Source: JACPNO01 sp963825405 | GTDB taxonomy: Bacteria > Acidobacteriota > Terriglobia > Bryobacterales > Bryobacteraceae | Direction of reading: 5' to 3' | DNA length: 64,000 bases | Assembly: GCA_963825405.1 (NCBI GenBank) | Contig: CAWGTB010000005.1 | Span: 186,001 to 250,000, forward strand | Notes under the pieces: model-generated | What the model was told of the DNA's origin: nothing | The model's input: only the letters and a program-made list of their open reading frames with translations | The model's database searches: none | In this document: piece by piece, positions 27,182-37,979 of the stretch | Layout: every line of letters starts with the position of its first letter | How positions within the stretch are numbered: position 1 is the stretch's first letter | Position numbers and translations under genes: made by a program

Positions 27182-29567
27182 TCAGTCCACAAAAATAAAT
27201 TCGTCGCTGCTCAGCAGCGCGCGCAGATAGCTCCCCAACGTCTTGCGCGTCAGTTGATCGGAGGCTATGCCCGCAGCGGCCAGTTTGGCTTTCACCACCT
27301 GCAAATATTCTTCCGCTTTGCGTTCCTCATCAGCCGCCGGCGGACGCCCTAACGCGATTTCATGCGCCCGGTCCACTTGCTGGCGGCTATCTACCGTGGC
27401 TTCCGTCAAACGCTCCGCCAGACGGTCGGCCTGCTCGTGCAGAAATTCGCTGTTCATCATGAACAGCGCCTGGATCGGCGTGGTGGTGGCCGTGCGCTCC
27501 GGAGTGCTGGCGTTAGGATCGGCGCCATCGAACACCGCCAGATACGGCTGTCGCTGGATGCGCTGCGTCATCAGGTAAACGCTGCGCCGCTGGCTGTCGT
27601 AAACCGCGTTGAACGGCTTGTGTTGCGTGAAATCCCACATCGGCTCCTGCGGAAACGGATGCGGGTTGTTAGCCCCGCTGACATCGAGCGATCCGCTCAC
27701 CGCCAGCAGTGCGTCACGGATGGATTCGGCATCGAGCCGCTGCCGGTTGAAATGCGAAAGCAGTTCGTTGCCCGGGTCCGCGGTCAAATCGGTAGCCGTC
27801 GCGGTGCTCGATTGCTGATAAGTCTGCGACAAGACAATCTGCCGCTGCATGGCTTTTACCGACCAGCCATCCGCCATGAATTGCTTCGCCAGATAATCGA
27901 GCAGCTCCGGATGCGAAGGCGGCTTGCCTCGCTTGCCAAAGTCACTGGGCGAACTCACCAGCCCCCGCCCGAAATGATTTTGCCAGATGCGGTTCACCAT
28001 CACCCGCGCCGTGAGCGGATTTTTCGGATCCGTAATCCAGTTGGCCAGTTCCAGCCGCCCGCTCCCCGCCGCTCCCGTCGGCAGCGCCTGGCCGCCCAGA
28101 ATCTCCGGAAAACGCCGCGGGACTTCTTCGCCCAAATTTTTGGGATCGCCGCGCAGCAGCACGTGCGCATTGTGCGGCTTCCCCTCCGCCACGCCGTAGG
28201 CTTTATCCAGCACCGGCATGCTCATCGCGATAGGCAGGCGGCGCGCTTTAAGCTCTTTGATCTCCGCCTGAATCTGCACCAGCGTCCGGCCTTCGATCGG
28301 GTTGCCTTTGGTGTTGAAAGCTTTGCGCTCTTCATCTAAACGCAACAGCTCGGCGTCGATGGGCGCCAGTTTGTCGGTCCACGGTTTCAGGATCGCGTCC
28401 GCCTCGGCTTGCGGAATGTGCAGGATCATGTCCTGCTGATGCTTGACGTTCTCCGAGCCCGCGAAAGGATAGCGGGTGCTGTCGAAAATTCCGAACAGCG
28501 CGTAATAGTCTTTGGATGAAATCGGATCGTACTTGTGATCGTGACAGCGCGCGCAGCTCACGCTCAGCCCGAGCACCGCCTTGCCCAGATTATCGATGGT
28601 GTCATCGATCGTCAGGTACATGTACTCTTCAGGCACCACGCTGAAGCGCTTGGCAATCGCCAGATAGCCGGTGGCCACGGTGTGCTCCCACCGTTCCGCA
28701 TTGTTCTTATGCGGCAGTAAATCCCCGGCGATTTGTTCGCGCAGAAACTGGTCGTAGGGCTTGTCGCGATTGAAGGACTGAATCACGTAATCGCGATAAA
28801 GATAAGCCTGCGGCACCGGATAGTCGGCGCTGTCCCCGGCGCTATCGGCGTAGCGCACCACATCGAGCCAATGCCGTCCCCAACGCTCGCCGTAGCGTGG
28901 CGAAGCCAGCAGCCGGTCCACCACGCGCTCGTAGGCTTTGGGTGATTTGTCCCGCAAGAAATGCGTCGATCTCTTCCGGCGTGGGCGGCAAGCCGGTCAG
29001 ATCGTAAGTCACGCGGCGGATCAGCGTTCGCCGGTCGACGGCCGGCGCCGGCTGCAACCCTTTCTCTTCCAACTTAGCCAGGATGAAGCGGTCGATCGGC
29101 TCCGCCGCCCAGCGTTTGTCCTTCACCAGCGGCGGCGCCGCATCCTTCAAAGGCTGGAACGACCAGAAAGCCTTCTGCTGCGCCGTAATTCGCGAAACCG
29201 CGCCGCCCGCGGACTTCGGCCAGACTGCCCCGCCCTGAATCCACTCCGCCAAATCCGCAATTTCCTGATCCGCCAGCTTCTTGCCCGGCGGCATTTTCAA
29301 CTTCTCGTGACTTTGCCGCACCGCCTGAATGAGCAGGCTCTCCTCCGGCTTGCCCGGCACGATGGCCGGCCCCGTGTTCCCGCCCTTCAGCGCCGCTTCG
29401 GCGGAATCCAGGCGCAGGCCGCCGCTCTGTCCCGACGTATGACACCCATAGCAATTGGTGGCAAGCACCGGTCGCACCCGGGTTTCGAAAAATTCTGCGG
29501 GATCTTTCGTTTGCGCAAAAGCTAAGCTAACCAAGGCGAGGGACAGCAGTGAGCGGGAGACTAACAT
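27182..29567 (-). CDS. PSD1 / DUF1549-DUF1553 cytochrome-domain protein (third copy), one frameshift
   Basis: Start ATG 29567 with signal MLVSRSLLSLALVSLAFAQ. CYGCHTSGQ is the heme site; DUF1549 has DLTGLPPTPEEIDAFL and YGERWGRHWLDVVRYADSAG, and CARCHDHKYDP. DUF1553 has NPLTARVMVNRIWQNHFG and RQRLDAESIRDALLAVSG and ends in SDEFIFVD. An extra G near 28957 separates DAFLA from DKSPKAYERVVDRLL. About 795 residues; no long coiled coil like copy 2. It leads the operon with the DUF1501 gene and is divergent from the phytanoyl-CoA dioxygenase-like gene. Confidence 0.9.
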
Positions 29568-29613
29568 CCAAGCTTATTCTAAACCACCCCGCCATACGCT
29601 AGCATGTAAGCAA

Positions 29614-30462
29614 ATGCTTACGCGGGAACAGGTCCGCCAATACACCGAGCAAGGCTGTACGGTGCTCGAAAAGTTCCTCAGCCAGGATGAAGTTTCCAGC
29701 CTGCTAACCGACATCGAAAGCATCTGCGCCGATTCGACCGTTGCCCATCACGACCCCGAACGCATGGAAATGGAACCCGGCCAGGGGCCAACCGGATCGC
29801 GCGTGCGCCGCCTTTACGAACCCTGCACGTTTTACGAACGCTTCCGCGCGCTCTCCGATTCGCCCAAAATGCTGGACGCCATGGAGCAGTTCCTCGGTCC
29901 GAATCTGGTTTTCCACTACAGCAAGATCAATATGAAGCCGCCCGCCATCGGCTCGGTCGTCGAATGGCATCAAGACCTGTCGTATTACCCGCTCACCAAT
30001 CCGGACTCGCTCGCTGTGCTTTTTTACCTCGACGACGCGACTCTAGCCAACGGCTGCCTGCAGGTAATCCCCGGCGCCCATCGCGAGCCCATGATGGATC
30101 ACACTCGCAACGGATTTTTCCAGGGCTGCATCACGGAAAAAGTCGACGAATCGCGCGCCGTCCCCCTGGCCGCACCCGCCGGCAGCGCGATCCTGATGCA
30201 TTCCATGGTGCCGCACTCCTCCGCTCCCAATACTTCAACCAAACCGCGCCGCACATTGATTCTGAGCTATCGCGCCGCCGACGCTTTCCCGGTCTATCTC
30301 GGTGACATGACCGTGTCCGGCGAAGCGCACGCGCGCCACGTTCGAGGCATTCCGCCCAAAGCCGCGCGCTTCGCCGGCCCATCGATTCCGGTCCCGAAGT
30401 ATCCGCAGCAAGTGAAATCACTTTACGAGCTACAAGAGCTTTCCCGCCAGGCGCGCGGCTAG
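29614..30462 (+). CDS. Phytanoyl-CoA dioxygenase-family (PhyH) Fe(II)/2-oxoglutarate oxygenase
   Basis: 282 residues from ATG 29614; a longer frame upstream overlaps the divergent gene and is rejected. Iron ligands His119 and Asp121 (EWHQDLSYYPL) and a distal His near 201 (VPHSS) are visible, and Arg near 212 can bind 2-oxoglutarate. The family hydroxylates very different small molecules, so the substrate is open. No signal peptide, so cytoplasmic. The MFS transporter follows after 48 bases in the same direction, which may import the substrate. Confidence 0.87.
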   Translation: MLTREQVRQYTEQGCTVLEKFLSQDEVSSLLTDIESICADSTVAHHDPERMEMEPGQGPTGSRVRRLYEPCTFYERFRALSDSPKMLDAMEQFLGPNLVFHYSKINMKPPAIGSVVEWHQDLSYYPLTNPDSLAVLFYLDDATLANGCLQVIPGAHREPMMDHTRNGFFQGCITEKVDESRAVPLAAPAGSAILMHSMVPHSSAPNTSTKPRRTLILSYRAADAFPVYLGDMTVSGEAHARHVRGIPPKAARFAGPSIPVPKYPQQVKSLYELQELSRQARG

Positions 30463-30510
30463 TCTCTGCGTCTCTGCGAGAAATTCTTCCCCACGCTATA
30501 GTACAGATCC

Positions 30511-31728
30511 ATGCCCACGGTCTCCCCGCGCCTAGCCTGGCTGACCGTCGGCTTGCTCTGGCTAGCGTACGTAATCAACTACGTCGATCGCCAGGTAGTC
30601 TTCTCCCTGCTCCCCATCCTCAAAAGCGAACTCCACTTCACCGACGTCCAACTAGGCCTGGTCGGAACGATTTTTCTCTGGGTCTACTCGCTCTCCATGC
30701 CCATCACCGGCCGCCTGGCGGATCTCTACCCGCGCGATCGCCTGATCCTAGCCAGTCTCGCGCTGTGGAGCCTGGCCACTTTCGCCACCGGCCTGAGCCA
30801 CTCCGTCAGCACGATGCTTTTCTGGCGCTTCATGATGGGGATCACAGAGTCGCTCTACGTGCCCGCCGCACTCAGCATCATCGCCGCGCTCCACACCGGC
30901 GCCACCCGCTCGCGGGCGCTATCCATCCACGCCAGCGCGCAATTCACCGGCATCGCGCTAGGCGGTTGGTACGGCGGCTGGAGCGCGGATCACATCGGCT
31001 GGCGCTCTGGATTCTCGTTGCTGGGCGTGATCGGCGTGGCCTACTCCGCCGTGCTGTTCGCGACGTTCCGCAAATTGCCGACATCGCTCGATCGCGCCGC
31101 CAAACGCGAGTCCGCATCCCCGCTCGATATTCTGAAATCGCGTTCCTACATCGCGCTTTGCGCAGCCTTCTTTGCGTTCGCTTTGATCTTGTGGATGCTC
31201 TACGCCTGGCTGCCCAACTTCGTCTACGAAAAATACGGGCTGTCGTTAACTGCCAGCGGCTCGCTCGCAACGCTCTACCTGCAAGTCGGATCTTTCATCG
31301 GCGTGCTAGCCGGCGGCGCCCTGGCCGATCGCTTCGTCCAGCGTGTCCCCGCCGCCCGTTTCTACCTGGTCGCCACTGGCTTTCTGCTTTCCGTTCCGCT
31401 GGCCTGGGTGATTCTGTCCGTAAATTCGCTCGCCGCGGTTCGCATCGCCTCCGGCGCTTTTGGCCTCTTCGCCGGCCTCGGAATCGCCAACATTTTCGCC
31501 GCCACCTACGACGTAATCGCGCCGCGCAATTACGGCTTGGGTGCGGGCTCGCTCAATATGCTCGGCGGCCTGTCCGGTGGCGCCGGCATCCTGGCAGCGG
31601 GTATGTGGAAAGCTTCGCTCGGCGTGACTGGCCTGGTCCAAATCAGCGCCATCGTCAGCGTGATTCTGTCTCTCGCGCTGATCGCCGTTACCGCAGTCTA
31701 TTTCGACCGCGAGCGCTCGCGCGTGTAA
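30511..31728 (+). CDS. MFS transporter
   Basis: 405 residues, about 12 membrane segments. The major facilitator signature after TM2 is GRLADLYPRDR, and the first helix carries YVINYVDRQVVF, as in Spinster/anion-cation symporter-like members. A second half begins at ALCAAFFAFALILWML. Candidate organic-acid or sugar-acid importer; no substrate-specific motif was recognised. The 3' end overlaps the convergent glycosidase gene by 31 bases. Confidence 0.9.
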   Translation: MPTVSPRLAWLTVGLLWLAYVINYVDRQVVFSLLPILKSELHFTDVQLGLVGTIFLWVYSLSMPITGRLADLYPRDRLILASLALWSLATFATGLSHSVSTMLFWRFMMGITESLYVPAALSIIAALHTGATRSRALSIHASAQFTGIALGGWYGGWSADHIGWRSGFSLLGVIGVAYSAVLFATFRKLPTSLDRAAKRESASPLDILKSRSYIALCAAFFAFALILWMLYAWLPNFVYEKYGLSLTASGSLATLYLQVGSFIGVLAGGALADRFVQRVPAARFYLVATGFLLSVPLAWVILSVNSLAAVRIASGAFGLFAGLGIANIFAATYDVIAPRNYGLGAGSLNMLGGLSGGAGILAAGMWKASLGVTGLVQISAIVSVILSLALIAVTAVYFDRERSRV

Positions 31729-34400
31729 AACACCAGCCGCACCGGCCCCAGTAATCCGGAAACGAACGGCTCCTTCACATCCTTCCATTCGTCGCCCGGC
31801 GGAAAGCGTTTGCCGTATTTCGCGTACACCGCGGAATAATCGATCGGCCCCATCCCCAGAATCTTGTTGATCAACAGGTTGGTCACATCCACGCGCAGCC
31901 GGTTCTTCCCCGGACGCAGCAACGCCGTGATATCGACATGGTAAGGACGCATCCAGGCCACACCCGCCGGCTTGTCATTGATGCGCACATCGGCCGTCTC
32001 ATGCACCCGCCCCAGGTCCAGCCGCACACCCAATCCGGAACCGATCCGCGCCGGCGCGTCAAACTCACATTCGTAAATCCCCCTGCCGGAAAAATACCGC
32101 GCGGCTGGCAGATCGGTCCATGACTTCAATTGTTCGAGCGTGATGCCCGCAATCGAAGCGTCTTCAAAGCGCAGCTTCCAAACCGGCGACAAATCAACCG
32201 GCGCAGGCACATCACCCGCACTCTTCCGAGTTACTCGAGTCCGACCGCCCTCGCGAAACACGATCACGCGGGATTCAAAAGGCCCCAGCTCAAATCGCAC
32301 CCGCGTTCCGCCGCTCTCATGGTCAACATCAGCGGGGCCAATCTTTCCGGATCCCAAATCCCAAAACTCCGCCTGCTTCCTCCCCACGCGGAACGTGCCC
32401 TCCAACTGCTGCGTCGCGTCGCTTGTGTTCGCCAGAAAGTAATAATCGCGATCCGCCGCCCGCCGATGCACGAACGCTACATGCTCGCTGGCCAGCGTGA
32501 AAGCGATATCCGGCGGATGAGCCATCAATGCGCGCAACAGCCCCGCCAGCTCGTCAGTGGTCGCAATACCGGCCACCAACTTGCGCACCTCGGCGGAATT
32601 CGTTTCGCGATCCTGCATGCCGTAAGCCCGGTCCGGCAGCCGCTTTGTCGCAATCACCGTCCCGCCCTGCCGCGCAAACTCCGCAATCTTGCGCGCCGAT
32701 TCCACATCGATCCCCGTCAGATTCGGCAGCACCAGAATGGCGTAATCGCCGTCGCCCATCTTGAGCCGCCCATTCTCCACACGCATATCGCGAAACGTAA
32801 ACGCATCCACGCCATCGAAGCACCGCCCGTTAGTGATGATGGTTTTGACAACGTCAGATTCGTACTGCAGCGCGTTCTTCAAACTGAATTCCGGCGGCGG
32901 CCCGTTGCTGCTGATGCGATCCCGCACCGCCCAATTCAACAGCAGTTGCTCCGTGCCCGCCTCCGCCATCGCATCTTCCGCGCCCAGGTAAACCGCGACA
33001 TCCGCCACCGGCTTCCCTTGCTGCAGCACGAACGTCGCGCGATTCACGTAGTCCGCCAGATACCCAAAATACGGCCAGTAGGGCGACGTATGATTTATAG
33101 CCGGTCCAAAATAAGGCACCCATCCAGGCGAGCCCGCCTCCAGCGGCGAGTACGCGTAGGTCACACCGTACAGCGCATTGATGCCGCACAAGAAATGCAA
33201 ATCCGAACAGCGCTTCAAATCCTCCAGCGAATCCGCAAAACGGTTCGGCAATCCCAGCCAGGTCCAAGCTTCCGCGAGTATCGTCCGCTTGCCCGCCAGA
33301 TGCCCGCCGGAGCTAGCCCAGCGCGATGAGCTGAATTCCTTCCACTCGTAATGTTCGCCCGTCGGCACATCCACCGCCCGATAACTGGCCAGCGACACCG
33401 GCGGCGTTCCGTACGCTTCCACCTGCGTGGTCACGCCCTTGCGATGGGCCCAGCGTTGCAGCGGCTCGACGAATTCCTCCATCGCCAAATCCGAAAGCGT
33501 GCGCCAGAAATCGCAGCGCAAATCGCGCGCGTCCGGATGTGCATCGTCGAACAACGCGGGTAAGTGGGGAACCAAATCGTAGCCGCGCTTGCGCCGAAAT
33601 AGATCCGGATAGGCAGCAGTCCAGGTCGCGCGATAAACCTCCAGGCTGTCGCAAAAAATGGACCGAATCCCGCCGCGCGGCACGCTGTCCACCAGCTTGT
33701 CCCCAACCGCCGCCAGATATTTCTCCAGCGCGCCGGCGTTGTAATGATCCACCACCAGCCCATCGGCTCCTAGCGCCGCGCGTTTCACCTGCATGCGCGT
33801 GGGCACGGAGCTGAATATCTGAATCTCGCCGGTCTCGCTCTTCGTGGCTATTTTTCCCTGCGCGGCAACCTGCACCCATTTGCCGCCTTCGACGTGAAAT
33901 GCCGCGATGCGTTGCTCGTCCGGCTCGACTCGCGGCATGACAATCCCCTGCGCGCCCTGCACCGCAATGCGCGTGCGCCGGATCGAGTGCGCGCTGTCGT
34001 CGACAGCAACGCTAGGCCCGCCATAAGGCCAGCCCGTCCCCAGCACCATGTCGAGCGTGAGCCCCAGCCGCTTCGCCGCCGCCGCTACTTCGCGCAGCAC
34101 AGCGAAATATTCGTCGGAAAGAAACTTCTGGTTGTGAATGTTCTTCGCCGGATCGTCAATCGCGATCGGATACGTCGGGAACAGCAGCACGCCGCCGACG
34201 TTCGCGCGCGCCATCAGCTGCAACTCGCGCCTGCATTCCGCCACCGTCCACGCCGGACCGAAAACATACCAGTGCATCCGCAGCCGGTACTCGTTGGGAA
34301 TGTTTTTGAAATCGCGCTCGGCGCGTTCATCGGCGGCAGACGCCAGCCCCCGCCATGCCAGCGCGGCCGATGTAGCCAGAAATCCTCTTCGAGTTGGCAT
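31698..34400 (-). CDS. TAT-exported GH106-like glycoside hydrolase (alpha-L-rhamnosidase type)
   Basis: 900 residues, intact. MPTRRGFLATSAALAWRGLA is a TAT signal. The N-terminal barrel shows RRELQLMARANVGGVLLFPT and LDMVLGTGWPYGGPSV, characteristic of GH106 and related rhamnosidase-like families. The last ~130 residues form a galactose-binding/GH2-sugar-binding-like domain (LDLGRVHETADVRINDKPA, PGKNRLRVDVTNLLINK). The predicted substrate is a rhamnose-containing polymer or glycoside; other sugars are possible. Last gene of the five-gene operon that starts at 45186, 18 bases after the kelch/Ig-like gene. Confidence 0.82.
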   Translation of the reverse strand: MPTRRGFLATSAALAWRGLASAADERAERDFKNIPNEYRLRMHWYVFGPAWTVAECRRELQLMARANVGGVLLFPTYPIAIDDPAKNIHNQKFLSDEYFAVLREVAAAAKRLGLTLDMVLGTGWPYGGPSVAVDDSAHSIRRTRIAVQGAQGIVMPRVEPDEQRIAAFHVEGGKWVQVAAQGKIATKSETGEIQIFSSVPTRMQVKRAALGADGLVVDHYNAGALEKYLAAVGDKLVDSVPRGGIRSIFCDSLEVYRATWTAAYPDLFRRKRGYDLVPHLPALFDDAHPDARDLRCDFWRTLSDLAMEEFVEPLQRWAHRKGVTTQVEAYGTPPVSLASYRAVDVPTGEHYEWKEFSSSRWASSGGHLAGKRTILAEAWTWLGLPNRFADSLEDLKRCSDLHFLCGINALYGVTYAYSPLEAGSPGWVPYFGPAINHTSPYWPYFGYLADYVNRATFVLQQGKPVADVAVYLGAEDAMAEAGTEQLLLNWAVRDRISSNGPPPEFSLKNALQYESDVVKTIITNGRCFDGVDAFTFRDMRVENGRLKMGDGDYAILVLPNLTGIDVESARKIAEFARQGGTVIATKRLPDRAYGMQDRETNSAEVRKLVAGIATTDELAGLLRALMAHPPDIAFTLASEHVAFVHRRAADRDYYFLANTSDATQQLEGTFRVGRKQAEFWDLGSGKIGPADVDHESGGTRVRFELGPFESRVIVFREGGRTRVTRKSAGDVPAPVDLSPVWKLRFEDASIAGITLEQLKSWTDLPAARYFSGRGIYECEFDAPARIGSGLGVRLDLGRVHETADVRINDKPAGVAWMRPYHVDITALLRPGKNRLRVDVTNLLINKILGMGPIDYSAVYAKYGKRFPPGDEWKDVKEPFVSGLLGPVRLVFYTRERSRSK

Positions 34401-34418
34401 CGCGGAACGAGCAGTATA

Positions 34419-37400
34419 TCAGTGCAGAGTGATTCTGTTTTTTAAAACCGCTTCGCCAGCCAAGGTCGATGCCCCTGGCGGGTTCGTCGTAATCGACAAA
34501 TCCTTGCTGCCGCTCAGACCCAGGCCATCCGTTACCAGCACTGTGAAACTGCTGGCGGCAGCGGCCGTTGGCGTTCCGGAAATCACGCCGCTTGATCCCA
34601 CCAGCGTCAGCCCGGCAGGCAGCGCGCCCCCAGTAATCGACCACGTAAACGGTGCCGTGCCCCCCGTGCTGGTCAATGTCTGCGAATAAGCCATGTTCAC
34701 CGCGCCCCCGGCCATCGGTGAGGCGGTCGTAATCACCGGAGAGCTGGCATTGATCGTGATGGCCAGCGCTTTCGATGCCGTGTTCGTGCCGGTATCCGTT
34801 GCCTGCGCAGTAAAATTGCTGGTGGCGGCGGCCGTCGCAGTTCCGCTGATAATTCCCGTTGCGCCAGCCAACGTAAGCCCCGCCGGCAGCGTTCCCGCTG
34901 TCACCGCCCAGTTGTCGGCGCCGAACCCACCTGACCCCGTCAGCGTCTGCGAATACGCGCCGCTCACCGTGCCCGCCGTCATGGGCGTCGCCGTCGTCAC
35001 CGCCAGATTCGACGCGATCGTAAGCGTGAACGCCTTGCTCCCCGCAACGCCGGCGCTATCCAAAATCCGCGCCGTGAAACTTGCCAGCCCGCCGGTTTGC
35101 GCCGTCCCGCCGATTGCACCCGAAGCTCCGGTCAGCGTAAGTCCCGCCGGCAGCGCGCCCGATGTGATCGACCACGTAAACGGCGCCGTGCCGCCGGAAT
35201 TCGCCAGCATCTGCGAATACGCCGCGCCCGTGGTTCCGCCCGGCATCGGGCTCGACGTGCTCACCGCCGGCGCCGCATTCACCAGAATCGAGAGCCCCTG
35301 CGTCGCCGTAGCCGCCACGCTGTCCGTCGCCTGCACCGTGAAACTATTCGATGCCGCCGTCGTAGACGTCCCCGAAATAATCCCCATCCCCGATGCCAGC
35401 GTCAGCCCCGCCGGCAGCGCGCCCAACGTGATCGCCCACGTATAAGGAGGCGTTCCGCCGCTAGCCGCGAGCGTCTGCGAATAAGCCGCCGTCACGGTCG
35501 TGGGTGGCAGTGAGGCCGTCGCCACACTCAGCCCCGTAGCGCTCACGCTGGCCCAGTCCGCGCCATTCCATTTCTTGGCGTAAACCTGCCGCATCGTTCC
35601 CAGCTGCACCTCACCCCACGCCACAATCGGACTTCCCGACAGCATGTCGATGCGCGGGCTCACCGCCGCTCCGGTCAGGCTCGCGTTGAGCGTCCCGCCC
35701 AGCCGTGTCACCGCCCCGCCCGTCGTCACCCGATCCACATAGATGCGCGGCCTCTCGCCAAATGCTCCCTGCGTTGTCGAAAGCGCCGAAGTCCAAGGCG
35801 CCGTCGCCCCCTGCTCCGCCCACGCCACTATCAGGTTCGATGCGCCGTCATCCGTCATCGAAGGCGCCGACGCCCATCCAAATTTCGTGTCGATGTTCAG
35901 CGGCCCGGCCACCGTCGTCCACGTCGTGCCGGCATTCGCCGTCGTGCGGATGAAAAGTTTTTGCTGCCCCACCGGTGTCGAATTATTGCGCTCCACCAAC
36001 GCAACGTAAGGTTGCCCGCCCACGAATCGAATCGCCGGCTGGTACGCGCTGTCCCCGGTGTTCGGAGGCGATGGCGGTTGCCCGGCGTTGGTAGTCCCCG
36101 GTGTCACGTTCACCGATCCCCCGTACGCCACCCACGCCCCCGAGCACCAGCACGACACATAAACGTTCAGCGGCGAATCGCTCTCGGTCGTATTGATCGC
36201 GTTGTACTCCGACCACGCCACGAAAAAATCGTTCCCGGATTTGTACGCCGCCGCAATGCTATCCGCCTTTGGCAAGAGTGTGCTTGATGCCGTCGTGCGA
36301 TTGATGAACACTCCCCCGAGCGCCGACCCCCACGTGCACGGCGATCCCGTGCACTGCTTGGCGTAAACAAAATTCCGGTACGGCGCGCTCATTGCCCGGT
36401 CTTCTTCCTGAAAAACCAGAGTCGGCACGCCATTCACGTTCAGCATCACCGTGTGCGTGGGAAAGTTATTTCCCGAGCCTCCGATGTTGACCTTCGCCAC
36501 CTGGCCGCCCAGATTCCATCCCGTGCCGTCGTACCCCATCGCATAGATGAAATAGTTCACGCTACTGGTGTTGTGCGCGATCCAGGCGCACCATGGCGTC
36601 GTTCCTACATAAGCGCATGAGACTTCGTTCGATACCGTCGAAGCTCCGGTCACCAGTGGCATCATCGCGCTGAACGGCGCCGGGCTCGGCACAAACACAA
36701 CCGATCCCGTTTGGATCGTCGCGGCATAAGGATGTTCTAATTGCGAATCGGTGGAATCGCTCGGTATACCCGTCTCGTCCCATCCCACCAACGCAGTAGT
36801 TCCATTCACCGTAATCCACGGCTTCTTCGCCCACGCCGCCGGACTGACGCTGATGTTCCCCGGAGCCTGCGTGTAGCTCGCGCCAGTTTTGAATCCAAAG
36901 TTCTGCCCGGAATAAAGGCGGAGCGCCCACAACTGGTAATTGGGCGCCGTGGAAGTCACAATCCCCGCAATGAACGCATCCATCCTCTCGTCGTAAACCA
37001 GTTTCTCGGCAATCTGCTGCACGTTCGACGGCGGCGTCGGCCCAGCCGGTCCCGCCGACCACGTATTGGTTGCAAAATCCAGAATGAACGTGTCCGACAA
37101 ATTGCTGGTACCGCAATTGCTTCCAGTTGTGCACCCGCCATAAACCAGCAGCTTGTTGTGGCGCGTGTCATACGCACAGCCCGGCCAAGCCCGCGCGCTC
37201 GGACCCGTTCCGCTCGGCGTAATGATGGACCACGTTCCCGCCGAGTTTCGATATAAAGTGTTTTGCACGGTGGTGCTGTTGATCCCGCCAAACAGGTAGA
37301 TGGATTGATCCGCGCTGTTCCAAACCATGCAGGCTTCCAGCAAATTGGACGGCGGACAGCCCGCTCCGCCGGAGGCGCAATAAGGCGCGCCCCAGGTGTT

Positions 37401-37979
37401 GTTCAGAAGGTTGTATTCCTGCGTGCCGCCGGTGCCATGCTGCACCATCACGCCGCGCAGATAATCGATTTGCGCGGAGTATTCCTTGCTCGCCACAAAT
37501 GTCCGTAGCATGGATTGTTTCACCCGGCCCGCCTGCGCCACCGGGTCATATTGCCAGTTGGCGTAAGTAAATTCGCCGGCGTTCGATCCTGAATGTCCGC
37601 CGCTCAGCAGCCACAAAAACCCGGTCGTCGGGTCTGTCACCAGCAGGTTGTCGCCATGCCCGCCCTCCAGCATATGCTCGTCGTGAGACGTAGACGCCTG
37701 GTCAAAAAGGTCCCAGCGATTCTTCTCGGCCGAATACCCGAACAGCGTGCGATTGGTCTCAGTCGTGATGTCCTTGTACGTATCCAGCGCGAAGGTTCTG
37801 CCCGTCACGGCGCTGTAAACGAAGTTATCGTACGACTGGTAAGTCGGGAAAAAAGGTCCGCCCACCGGATTGATTCGCGTCCATACGCCAGGCGGCACGG
37901 CTTGTCCGCTTTGCCGGCTCAGCAGATCCTCGGCGTGCAGCGCCAGCCCGGAACACAGTATGGCCACGAGAAACTTCAT
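34419..37979 (-). CDS. Secreted kelch-type propeller protein with four C-terminal putative Ig (He_PIG) domains
   Basis: 1186 residues, intact; ATG 37979 overlaps the upstream stop (ATGA) and starts signal MKFLVAILCSGLALHAE. The N-terminal ~430 residues are a kelch/galactose-oxidase-like propeller (MVWNSADQSIYLFGGINS, NKLLVYGGCTTGSNCG). A BNR/sialidase-like middle follows (FFVAWSEYN, KLFIRTTANAGTTW, GSPIVAWGEV). Four ~90-residue putative Ig repeats, each with YSQTL ... GGTxPFTWSITxGALPAGLTL ... GxISGT, fill 34440-35520. No copper ligand set of galactose oxidase was assigned. Probably a large extracellular adhesion or binding protein. Confidence 0.85.
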   Translation of the reverse strand: MKFLVAILCSGLALHAEDLLSRQSGQAVPPGVWTRINPVGGPFFPTYQSYDNFVYSAVTGRTFALDTYKDITTETNRTLFGYSAEKNRWDLFDQASTSHDEHMLEGGHGDNLLVTDPTTGFLWLLSGGHSGSNAGEFTYANWQYDPVAQAGRVKQSMLRTFVASKEYSAQIDYLRGVMVQHGTGGTQEYNLLNNTWGAPYCASGGAGCPPSNLLEACMVWNSADQSIYLFGGINSTTVQNTLYRNSAGTWSIITPSGTGPSARAWPGCAYDTRHNKLLVYGGCTTGSNCGTSNLSDTFILDFATNTWSAGPAGPTPPSNVQQIAEKLVYDERMDAFIAGIVTSTAPNYQLWALRLYSGQNFGFKTGASYTQAPGNISVSPAAWAKKPWITVNGTTALVGWDETGIPSDSTDSQLEHPYAATIQTGSVVFVPSPAPFSAMMPLVTGASTVSNEVSCAYVGTTPWCAWIAHNTSSVNYFIYAMGYDGTGWNLGGQVAKVNIGGSGNNFPTHTVMLNVNGVPTLVFQEEDRAMSAPYRNFVYAKQCTGSPCTWGSALGGVFINRTTASSTLLPKADSIAAAYKSGNDFFVAWSEYNAINTTESDSPLNVYVSCWCSGAWVAYGGSVNVTPGTTNAGQPPSPPNTGDSAYQPAIRFVGGQPYVALVERNNSTPVGQQKLFIRTTANAGTTWTTVAGPLNIDTKFGWASAPSMTDDGASNLIVAWAEQGATAPWTSALSTTQGAFGERPRIYVDRVTTGGAVTRLGGTLNASLTGAAVSPRIDMLSGSPIVAWGEVQLGTMRQVYAKKWNGADWASVSATGLSVATASLPPTTVTAAYSQTLAASGGTPPYTWAITLGALPAGLTLASGMGIISGTSTTAASNSFTVQATDSVAATATQGLSILVNAAPAVSTSSPMPGGTTGAAYSQMLANSGGTAPFTWSITSGALPAGLTLTGASGAIGGTAQTGGLASFTARILDSAGVAGSKAFTLTIASNLAVTTATPMTAGTVSGAYSQTLTGSGGFGADNWAVTAGTLPAGLTLAGATGIISGTATAAATSNFTAQATDTGTNTASKALAITINASSPVITTASPMAGGAVNMAYSQTLTSTGGTAPFTWSITGGALPAGLTLVGSSGVISGTPTAAAASSFTVLVTDGLGLSGSKDLSITTNPPGASTLAGEAVLKNRITLH

